Assembly (NCBI GenBank): GCA_002403335.1
Contig: DHHO01000021.1
Coordinates: forward strand, 1 to 62,162
From: Caldiserica bacterium UBA4770
GTDB lineage: Bacteria; Caldisericota; Caldisericia; Caldisericales; Caldisericaceae
Direction of reading: 5' to 3'
DNA: 62,162 bases
The translations under genes and the position numbers were made by a program. The notes beneath the pieces were generated by a model. The model saw only the letters and a list, made by a program, of their open reading frames with translations. It was not told the DNA's origin and made no database searches. Shown piece after piece: positions 54,113 through 60,898 of this stretch; the first letter of the stretch is position 1; each line of letters begins with the position of its first letter.

Positions 54113-54530
54113 GAAATTTAAAATTCAAGGTAGAGATTTTGACAGGGCAGGAGAAGCATCTTCTCAAATAAAAACAATACTTAAGAAACTCAACATACCT
54201 CCCTCTGTCATAAGAAAGGCAACCATAGCAGCTTATGAAACAGAGATGAATATTATTATATATGCGTACCATGGAGTTATGACTCTTAAGGTGTACAAAA
54301 ACAAGGTAAAGGTTATCGCTGAGGACAAAGGGCCTGGAATACCAGATATCAATCTTGCAATGCAAGAAGGATATTCCACTGCTCCTCCAGAGATATTAGA
54401 AATGGGATTCGGGGCAGGTATGGGGCTTGCTAATATTAAAAAAAATAGTGACATTCTGGAAATTAAAAGTAATGTCAACAAAGGTACCACTGTCACATTC
54501 GAGGTTTCAATAAATGAACAACATAAGTAA
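54087..54530 (+). CDS. Stand-alone GHKL ATPase, RsbW/RsbT-like serine kinase type
   Basis: 147 aa. The N box is AAYETEMNIIIYA (Glu, Asn), the G1 box EDKGPGIPDI and the G2 box GFGAGMGLANIKK; nothing else is fused. Such short GHKL proteins act as anti-sigma or anti-anti-sigma serine kinases (RsbW, SpoIIAB, RsbT). It overlaps the DRTGG gene by 26 bases and the iron-sulfur gene by 17, so the three are coupled. The target protein is unknown; no STAS partner is in the window. Confidence 0.85.
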   Translation: MEENLLLVEKFKIQGRDFDRAGEASSQIKTILKKLNIPPSVIRKATIAAYETEMNIIIYAYHGVMTLKVYKNKVKVIAEDKGPGIPDINLAMQEGYSTAPPEILEMGFGAGMGLANIKKNSDILEIKSNVNKGTTVTFEVSINEQHK

Positions 54531-55797
54531 TCTGCATTCAATAAAAATTAAAAGTGAAAATTGTGTAGGGTGTACCAATTGCCTGAGAGTTTGTCCCACT
54601 GAGGCAATCAGAATAAAAAACGGTACTGCAATTATAAAAGACCTTAAATGCATTGACTGCGGGGAATGCATCAAGCATTGCCCTCATCTGGCAAGCTGGG
54701 CCCAATCAGATGATCTACGAATCATCTCAAATTACGATTACAGAATACTCATTCTACCTTCCTCCTTTAATGGGATAGACTTTTTGGATATCGAGCCCGA
54801 AACAATTTTTAAAAGGATCTTTGCACTCGGTTTTAACGAGATATGGGAAGAAGGAATAGGAGCAGAATTATATCTCCTTCAAACAGAAAAGTGGCTCGAA
54901 ATGAACGCTAAAAAAAGACCTCTCATAAGCACGAGCTGCCCTTCCGTAATCAGACTATTACAGGTTAGTTTTCCAACTCTTATTCCAAACATCTCACCAA
55001 TTAATGCTCCAAAAGATTTGCTTGCCTTCTTCATAAGAGAACAAAGAAGGGATATAAAAAATCTTGGAGTATTTTACCTTGCTCCATGCCCGGCAAGGGT
55101 TACCTCTGTAAGAAACACTCAAGGGCTAAAGAAGTCTCCTATTGATGGCGTATTCGATTCAAAAGATCTATATAGAAGAATCATTAAAAATAACATTATT
55201 TCAGAAGGTAAGATCTTTAAAGCCGGACGAATAGGTCTTTCCACTGGAACAATCGGAGGAGAAGGAGCATTTTTAAAAGAAAAGAGGGTTATAAAAATTG
55301 ATGGAATCAGAGAAGTAAAAAATTTCATAGAAAAACTCGAGGAAGAAAAAGTTCCTCCATTTGACTTTCTTGAGGCATGGGCCTGTCCAACTGGTTGTAC
55401 TGGCGGGATATTGCTCCCTGTAAACAACATTTCGATAGCTTCTTACGAGCTTGAAATGTCAGAAAAACAAAGAACCAATGACTTTTCTTCAGATATTGAT
55501 ACACCAAAACTTTATGAGTCTCTCAGCAAAAAAACAGTATTTTTAGACAGTAAGATAAAGCCAAGACCACAATACTTTCTCGCGGAAGATGTAACTACTG
55601 CTGCAAAAATTATGGAAAAAACAAAGCTTATATACTCAAGACTTCCAAAAATAGACTGTGGATCATGTGGAGCTCCTTCTTGTTATGCCTTTGCAGAGGA
55701 TGTTGCAAAAAAGGAGGCGAAACTTATAGAATGTATCTTTCTTGGAAAGAAAAGTACAAAGAAAAACAAACAGGAGAAGAAATCAGCTATGGAATAA
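54514..55797 (+). CDS. [FeFe]-hydrogenase-like iron-sulfur protein, probably sensory (HydS-like)
   Basis: 427 aa. Two N-terminal [4Fe-4S] motifs (Cys17/20/23/27 and 46/49/52/56) precede a hydrogenase large-subunit domain. The four H-cluster cysteines appear kept: Cys142 (TSCP), Cys192 (APCPAR), Cys291 and Cys295 (ACPTGC). The proton-relay Cys of TSCCP is Ser, and the conserved Lys of the PCxxK loop is Arg. A C-terminal four-cysteine cluster domain (Cys382/385/390/407, CGSCGAPSC) follows. These traits fit the sensory group of [FeFe] hydrogenases; no PAS domain is present. It may sense H2 or redox state and signal through the adjacent ATPase. Confidence 0.85.
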   Translation: MNNISNLHSIKIKSENCVGCTNCLRVCPTEAIRIKNGTAIIKDLKCIDCGECIKHCPHLASWAQSDDLRIISNYDYRILILPSSFNGIDFLDIEPETIFKRIFALGFNEIWEEGIGAELYLLQTEKWLEMNAKKRPLISTSCPSVIRLLQVSFPTLIPNISPINAPKDLLAFFIREQRRDIKNLGVFYLAPCPARVTSVRNTQGLKKSPIDGVFDSKDLYRRIIKNNIISEGKIFKAGRIGLSTGTIGGEGAFLKEKRVIKIDGIREVKNFIEKLEEEKVPPFDFLEAWACPTGCTGGILLPVNNISIASYELEMSEKQRTNDFSSDIDTPKLYESLSKKTVFLDSKIKPRPQYFLAEDVTTAAKIMEKTKLIYSRLPKIDCGSCGAPSCYAFAEDVAKKEAKLIECIFLGKKSTKKNKQEKKSAME

Positions 55798-56250
55798 AGG
55801 AATCTCTGTTAAAGCAGGAAAAATAAAATACCCTTCTCAACTTTTTCAGTATTGTGTATCTAAAAAGCAAGGATTATAAGCCCTGAAGGATTCTGAAATA
55901 AATTCAATGGGTTATCACTTAGCTTGGCAGTGGAAAAGTAGGATTTTTTAAGAGTTCTTTCAATAAATAAAGAGGCCAACACCTATAACTCTTCCGCCTT
56001 TTTTGATTCTCTTCTTAGACATAAAAATATACTCCTCCAGAAATTGCAAGCAGGAACATCTTTGAAAAAGGTAGTTTTACTTAGAAATACCTATTGCACA
56101 GCTTGTTCTTAAATTCCAGCAGGTATTAAGTCATTAAAAGTCTCCATAATACCTCCTAACACAAAATTGCATTTCATTTTGCAAAGAGATCTATGAATAT
56201 CAAACAATATTCCTTACCTAAGAAAGACTTGAACATCTTCAAAAGAACAT
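55798..56250. other. Gene-free stretch with possible decayed minus-strand gene
   Basis: No supported gene. On the minus strand two very short frames each have a good ribosome-binding site: 56109-56147 (12 codons, after AGGAGG) and 55960-56022 (20 codons, after GGAGGAG). A minus-strand reading through this region looks protein-like but is broken by several stops. It may be a relic of a gene or insertion sequence. No terminator for the preceding operon is evident. Confidence 0.35.
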
Positions 56251-56279
56251 TTGACAAAAAGAAATGAAGTTAATATAAT
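56251..56279 (+). promoter_or_regulatory. Consensus sigma-70 promoter of the second redox operon
   Basis: Perfect TTGACA (56251-56256), a 17-base spacer and perfect TATAAT (56274-56279). The expected start is near 56286, and the ATG of the DRTGG gene is at 56288, so the mRNA should be leaderless. It would drive the genes from 56288 to beyond the window. Confidence 0.88.
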
Positions 56280-56287
56280 TAAATGTT

Positions 56288-56632
56288 ATGAGACCTTATC
56301 TTTTAATTGAGTCTTTAAATTTAAAGGTTTACGCTAAGGGAAGAGACTTCGAGATTAAAAATGGATACACATGTGATCTACTTTCGGTGGTAATGGCTAA
56401 CTGTCCTGAAAATTCTATATGGGTAACCGTGCAGAGACACATTAATATTGTCGCTGTTGCAAGCCTCAGAGAAATCAGAGCAATCATTATTAGCCAAGGT
56501 ATATCCCCCGAAGAAAATATTATTGAAAAGTCTGAAGAAGAGGGAATATGGCTTCTCGGGACAAATGATGATTCCTTCACCGTCTCTGGCAAAATATACA
56601 ACTTATTGAAGGATGAAAAAAATAATGGCTGA
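56288..56632 (+). CDS. DRTGG-domain protein, second copy
   Basis: 114 aa. Similar layout to the first DRTGG protein: an N-terminal segment (KVYAKGRDFEIKNGYTCDLL), a central region with VTVQRHINIVAVASLREIRAIIISQG (part: HINIVAVASLREIRAIII) and a C-terminal GTND. No ribosome-binding site precedes the ATG. Its end overlaps the PHP gene by 20 bases. It leads the operon with NuoE/NuoF-like subunits, so a regulatory role towards the hydrogenase or oxidoreductase is plausible. Confidence 0.78.
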   Translation: MRPYLLIESLNLKVYAKGRDFEIKNGYTCDLLSVVMANCPENSIWVTVQRHINIVAVASLREIRAIIISQGISPEENIIEKSEEEGIWLLGTNDDSFTVSGKIYNLLKDEKNNG

Positions 56633-57374
56633 TCTTCATATACACTCTACACTTTCACCTTGTGGAAGTCTCGAAATGTCACCCATAAAAATAGTGGAAA
56701 GGGCAAAAGAATCAGGGCTTAATCTTATCTCCATTACTGACCACAACTCAATACAAAACCTTCAATATTTGAAAAATATTGCTTTAAATTATAACATTGA
56801 CATCCTGTATGGCATGGAAGTACAGACAGAAGAGGAGGTTCATATCCTTACTTATTTCGATCACTATGACTCTATTGAGAGGGTATGGAAATATGTTTAC
56901 GAAAGACTTCCTAATGTTAAGAATCGACCGGAGATCTTTGGAGACCAAGTCATTGTTGATGAGAATGAAAACATTGTATCATTTGAAGAAAAGCTGCTTC
57001 TAAATTCTTCAAAGGTCACTCTTGAAAAGTTATGCCACTTAGTAGAAGAAGAGGAAGGACTTGCAATTCCTGCCCACATTGATAGTAGCACCTATAGTAT
57101 TATAGGTCAGTTAGGCTTTATACCTGAAGCACTATTCTTTCCATTCTTAGAGATTACTTACACATGCAATGAAGCAGAGATCACAAAACAATTCCCATTC
57201 CTTGAAAATTACATATTAGTGTCCTTCTCGGATGCCCACTATCTGAGTGATATAGGAAGAAGTTTCACAGAATTCTGGGTTGAGACTCCCTCCATTAATG
57301 CAATTAAATGCACTGCTAAAGATAGAAATCTCATAAAAATAAAAAGACAAGGAGGCTCAAAATGGTTAACATAA
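56613..57374 (+). CDS. PHP-domain metal-dependent phosphoesterase
   Basis: 253 aa. ADLHIHSTLSPCG, SITDHNS and SFSDAHYLSDIGR hold the PHP metal ligands (His, His, Asp, His, then Asp-x-His). It resembles the TrpH/YciV-like nucleases and phosphatases. In related genomes a PHP protein often sits between DRTGG and NuoE-like genes. Two in-frame ATGs (56613, 56625) are possible starts. The substrate is unknown. Confidence 0.82.
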   Translation: MKKIMADLHIHSTLSPCGSLEMSPIKIVERAKESGLNLISITDHNSIQNLQYLKNIALNYNIDILYGMEVQTEEEVHILTYFDHYDSIERVWKYVYERLPNVKNRPEIFGDQVIVDENENIVSFEEKLLLNSSKVTLEKLCHLVEEEEGLAIPAHIDSSTYSIIGQLGFIPEALFFPFLEITYTCNEAEITKQFPFLENYILVSFSDAHYLSDIGRSFTEFWVETPSINAIKCTAKDRNLIKIKRQGGSKWLT

Positions 57375-57859
57375 AGATCCCTGATAATCCACAGTACCAG
57401 GCATTAACCCTTACATTAAAGACGCTCAAAAGGAAAAGAGGGCCTACTATAGAGGCCCTTCACAGGGCACAAGAAATCTTTGGGTACATACCAGAAGAGG
57501 CTATGTACCTAATTTCTAAAGAATTAGGTGTCCCCGTGAGCACTATCTATGGAATAGTTACATTTTATCACTTTTTCAGAACAGAAAGTATTGCAAAGTA
57601 TCTTGTGAATATTTGCCAGGGAACTGCCTGTCACGTAAAAGGGGCAGACAAAATTCTCAGGATAGTTTCAGATGAACTGGGCATAAAAGTAGGTGAAACA
57701 ACTCCTGATAATCTCTTTACTCTATCAACTGCAAGATGTTTCGGATGCTGTGGCCTTGCTCCCGTCATGATTGTGAATGAGGACATATATGGAAACCTCA
57801 CTGAAGAAAAAGCAGTCGAAGTCTTAAGAGAGTATAAGAAAAAAGAAGAGAACAACTAA
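57362..57859 (+). CDS. nuoE: NuoE/HydC-like [2Fe-2S] thioredoxin-fold subunit
   Basis: 165 aa. A helical N-terminal part (GPTIEALHRAQEIFGYIPEE, then SKELGVPVSTIYGIVTFYHFF) precedes the [2Fe-2S] thioredoxin-like domain with Cys85, Cys90, Cys126 and Cys130 (CQGTAC and CFGCC). It is the 24-kDa-type subunit of NADH dehydrogenases, bifurcating hydrogenases and NAD-formate dehydrogenases. AAGGAGG precedes the ATG, which overlaps the PHP stop by 13 bases. Confidence 0.92.
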   Translation: MVNIKIPDNPQYQALTLTLKTLKRKRGPTIEALHRAQEIFGYIPEEAMYLISKELGVPVSTIYGIVTFYHFFRTESIAKYLVNICQGTACHVKGADKILRIVSDELGIKVGETTPDNLFTLSTARCFGCCGLAPVMIVNEDIYGNLTEEKAVEVLREYKKKEENN

Positions 57860-58405
57860 ATGGAAGAACTCTCCTTACACATTATCGACCTTGTTGAAAA
57901 CTCTTTGAGTGCGGGTTCTGATTTCATAAATGTTTTAATCGAAGAAGATACTAACAAGGATTTCATATTAATAATTGTTGAGGATAATGGAAGAGGAATG
58001 GGACCAGAGGAAATAAAAAATGTGGATGATCCATTTTATACGACAAAGAAGAAAAAGGTAGGTGTTGGTATTCCCTTTCTAAAAGAACTCTCGCAGCTCT
58101 GTGAAGGCAATTTTACTATTGAAAGCAAAAAAGGAGAAGGGACAAAGGTCTCACTGCACTTAAAAAGGAGTTGTATAGATGCACCTCCGATGGGTGACAT
58201 AAAGAATACGATCTTCACATTGATTGCCTCAACCGAGTATTGCGATTTAAGATTTTTTTATAAGAAGGATGGAAATGATTTCGAAATTGATACAAGAGAA
58301 ATAAGAAAAATCCTTGGCGATATTCCACTTTCAAATCCCGAAGTTTTGCGATTTTTAAAAGCGTATATTGAAGAAAAATTCAAAAAGATAGGAGGTATGA
58401 CATGA
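57860..58405 (+). CDS. GHKL (histidine-kinase-like) ATPase, stand-alone
   Basis: 181 aa. The N box is IDLVENSLSAGSDFI, G1 EDNGRGMGPEE, G2 GVGIPFLKELSQ, followed by a C-terminal extension of about 60 residues without a recognised domain. There is no dimerisation histidine domain or sensor. It starts directly after the NuoE stop. Comparable ATPases occur in hydrogenase operons of Thermotogae and Clostridia; their function is unresolved. Confidence 0.85.
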   Translation: MEELSLHIIDLVENSLSAGSDFINVLIEEDTNKDFILIIVEDNGRGMGPEEIKNVDDPFYTTKKKKVGVGIPFLKELSQLCEGNFTIESKKGEGTKVSLHLKRSCIDAPPMGDIKNTIFTLIASTEYCDLRFFYKKDGNDFEIDTREIRKILGDIPLSNPEVLRFLKAYIEEKFKKIGGMT

Positions 58406-58764
58406 AGCTTGAAGAGCTTAGACAAATAAGAGAAAAGGTTGAAAAACAAATGAGACTCAGAGAAGGACAGGCAAGAATCAAAATCATTGTGGGAATGGGT
58501 ACAAGTGGTATTGCCGCAGGAGCCAGGGAAGTTCTCAAGACATTTCTTGAAGAGGTTGAAAAAAGAAATCTTACTGAAGTGATTGTTACGCAAACGGGAG
58601 AAAAAGGTCTTTCCTCAAAGGAGCCTATTGTTATTGTAAAGGAGCAGGAAAAGCCGGATATCGTTTACGGAAGCGTCACCCCAGATATTGCTAAAAGAAT
58701 TGTCGCAGAGCACATAGTTAACGGAAACCCTGTGTCAGATTATGTGATAGAAATCGGGGCATGA
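58402..58764 (+). CDS. Ferredoxin-like thioredoxin-fold protein lacking all cysteines
   Basis: 120 aa. Length and pattern match the small '(2Fe-2S) ferredoxin' proteins found between GHKL and NuoF genes: KIIVGMGTSGIAAGAREVL, then TQTGEKGLSSKEPIVIV and the C-terminal RIVAEHIVNGNPVSDYVI. Relatives have TCG in the first loop and TGCxGxC in the second; here these read TSG and TGEKGLS, and the whole protein has no cysteine. It cannot hold the usual cluster. AGGAGG precedes the ATG, which overlaps the ATPase stop. Confidence 0.85.
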   Translation: MKLEELRQIREKVEKQMRLREGQARIKIIVGMGTSGIAAGAREVLKTFLEEVEKRNLTEVIVTQTGEKGLSSKEPIVIVKEQEKPDIVYGSVTPDIAKRIVAEHIVNGNPVSDYVIEIGA

Positions 58765-58768
58765 AAAG

Positions 58769-60430
58769 ATGGCGAAAAAAAACACAATCCTAATCTGTAA
58801 TGGTGCTGCCTGTATATCTTCAGGGGAAGAGAGAATCAAAGAGAAATTGATAAATAAGCTTTCAGAAAAAAACCTTACAGAAGAAGTGGATATTATAGAA
58901 ACAGGATGTATGGGGCCATGCCAATTTGGCCCCCTGATGATTGTATATCCAGAAGGAAGTTTTTATATCAAATTAAATGAAGATAAGATTGCAAGAATTG
59001 TAGAGGAACACCTACTTAAAGGAAGACCAGTGAAAGAATTCACCTGGGCAACTCCAGAGTCAAGAAGAATAGGCGAAGAAAAAAAACAGTTACCCTTTTT
59101 TGAAAAGCAGTTCAAGATTGTTCTTTCAAACTGTGGCAGGATAGATCCTGATAGTATAGAAGAATATATTGGGACAGGTGGTTATGAAGCACTTGGCAAG
59201 GTAATTAATGAAATGACCCCGGAGCAGGTTATTGATGAAATTTATAAATCTGGCTTAAGGGGAAGGGGAGGAGCAGGATTCCCTACAGGATTGAAATGGA
59301 AATTCGCAAGAGAGGCTTCTGGAAATGAAAAATACGTCATATGTAATGGAGATGAAGGAGATCCGGGCGCCTTTATGGATAGATCCATATGTGAGGGTGA
59401 CCCGCATGCGGTTATAGAGGGAATGGAAATCGCAGGATATGCAATAGGAGCAAATCAGGGTTATATTTACATCAGGGCCGAATACCCTCTGGCTGTAAAA
59501 AGATTACAAAATTCTATCCAGCAGGCAAAAAAATATGGTCTACTCGGTAAAAACATATTCGGATCGAGTTTTAACTTCGATATCGAGATAAGAATGGGAG
59601 CAGGAGCTTTCGTATGTGGCGAAGAAACCGCATTGATTGCATCAGTAGAAGGCAAAAGAGGAATGCCAAGACCAAGACCACCCTTCCCTGCCAACCATGG
59701 ACTCTGGGATAAACCCACAATTATAAACAATGTAGAAACGCTTGCAAACATCAGGCATATCATAATAAAGGGAAGTAATTGGTTCAACTCTATAGGTACA
59801 GAAAAAAGCAAAGGTACGAAAGTCTTTGCTCTCTCGGGTAAGGTTAATAATACCGGTCTTGTTGAAGTTCCAATGGGCATAACTATAAAAGAACTTATAT
59901 TCAATATTGGGGGAGGGATACCTAATAATAAAAAATTCAAGGCAGTTCAGATTGGTGGACCATCAGGAGGGTGTATTCCAGAAAACTCAATAGATGTCCC
60001 TGTAGATTATGAGTCTCTTACAAATCTTGGAGTAATAATGGGTTCAGGCGGACTCATTGTCCTCGATGAAGATAACTGTATGGTAAACATGGCGAAATTT
60101 TTCCTTGATTTTACTGTTGACGAATCTTGTGGTCAATGCATACCATGTAGAGCAGGCTTAAGACAAATGTATAACATTCTTAACAGAATCACGAGGGGCA
60201 AAGGAGAATTGGAAGATATTGATAGACTTGAGAAACTTAGTAACATTATCAAAAAAACAAGCCTGTGCGGACTTGGCCAGACAGCCCCCAATCCAATACT
60301 TACTACACTAAAAACCTTCAGAGACGAATACATAGAGCATATAGTAGAAAAAAAATGTCGTGCTCACGTATGTAGATTCGAAGACGCAGAAGTTAAAGAT
60401 AAGGATGAGAAAATCTTAAAGGTATCATAG
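58769..60430 (+). CDS. nuoF: NuoF/HydB-like NADH-binding subunit
   Basis: 553 aa. An N-terminal [2Fe-2S] thioredoxin-like domain (Cys10/15/47/51) precedes the NuoF core with GLRGRGGAGFPTGLKW (163-178, NADH), CNGDEGDPGAFMDR (FMN) and the [4Fe-4S] site Cys454/457/460/500. It oxidises NADH (or reduces NAD+) via FMN. HydB of bifurcating hydrogenases carries a C-terminal ferredoxin domain; here the protein stops soon after the [4Fe-4S] helical domain with CRAHVC. It lies between the cysteine-free protein and a second NuoE. Confidence 0.92.
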   Translation: MAKKNTILICNGAACISSGEERIKEKLINKLSEKNLTEEVDIIETGCMGPCQFGPLMIVYPEGSFYIKLNEDKIARIVEEHLLKGRPVKEFTWATPESRRIGEEKKQLPFFEKQFKIVLSNCGRIDPDSIEEYIGTGGYEALGKVINEMTPEQVIDEIYKSGLRGRGGAGFPTGLKWKFAREASGNEKYVICNGDEGDPGAFMDRSICEGDPHAVIEGMEIAGYAIGANQGYIYIRAEYPLAVKRLQNSIQQAKKYGLLGKNIFGSSFNFDIEIRMGAGAFVCGEETALIASVEGKRGMPRPRPPFPANHGLWDKPTIINNVETLANIRHIIIKGSNWFNSIGTEKSKGTKVFALSGKVNNTGLVEVPMGITIKELIFNIGGGIPNNKKFKAVQIGGPSGGCIPENSIDVPVDYESLTNLGVIMGSGGLIVLDEDNCMVNMAKFFLDFTVDESCGQCIPCRAGLRQMYNILNRITRGKGELEDIDRLEKLSNIIKKTSLCGLGQTAPNPILTTLKTFRDEYIEHIVEKKCRAHVCRFEDAEVKDKDEKILKVS

Positions 60431-60439
60431 GAGGAAAAA

Positions 60440-60898
60440 ATGGAAAGGAAAGAAATTATTGATAAGTACGAAAGAAAGCCAGAAAATATCCTTCTAATTC
60501 TTCACGAAATTCAGGAAAACAATCCAAGACATTACCTTGCTGAAAAAGACCTGAAAGAAGTTGCTAAACACCTCTCCCTCCCTGAAAGTTTTGTGAAAGG
60601 TATTGCCTCCTTCTATTCTATGTTTAGCCTCAACCCCCGCGGTAAATTTATCATTAGAGTGTGTGAATCTCCGCCATGTCACCTTATGGGATCTAACACC
60701 ATTTTAGAATCCCTTGCAGAAATTCTTAATATAGGAGTTGGTGAAACAACGGAAGACGGTGCATTTACGCTTGAACTATCCTCCTGCCTTGGTGTATGCG
60801 GGGTTGCCCCTGTAATGATGATAAACGAAGAAGTTTATGGAAATCTTACCCCTGAGAAAATAAAGGAGATTATCGCTGAGAAAAGGAGGGAAATATGA
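60440..60898 (+). CDS. nuoE: NuoE/HydC-like [2Fe-2S] subunit, second copy
   Basis: 152 aa. FVKGIASFYSMF and the four cluster cysteines Cys75, Cys80, Cys116 and Cys120 (CESPPC, CLGVC) are intact. It is clearly diverged from the first NuoE-like protein. AGGAGG precedes the ATG and the gene overlaps the next NuoF by four bases. Together with it, it probably forms a second electron-transfer module. Confidence 0.92.
   Translation: MERKEIIDKYERKPENILLILHEIQENNPRHYLAEKDLKEVAKHLSLPESFVKGIASFYSMFSLNPRGKFIIRVCESPPCHLMGSNTILESLAEILNIGVGETTEDGAFTLELSSCLGVCGVAPVMMINEEVYGNLTPEKIKEIIAEKRREI

Noticed and set aside
56158..56185. Riboswitch in the 55798-56287 gap
   Set aside because: No conserved riboswitch core or expression platform was recognised, and the downstream gene has a leaderless-type promoter that leaves no room for one.
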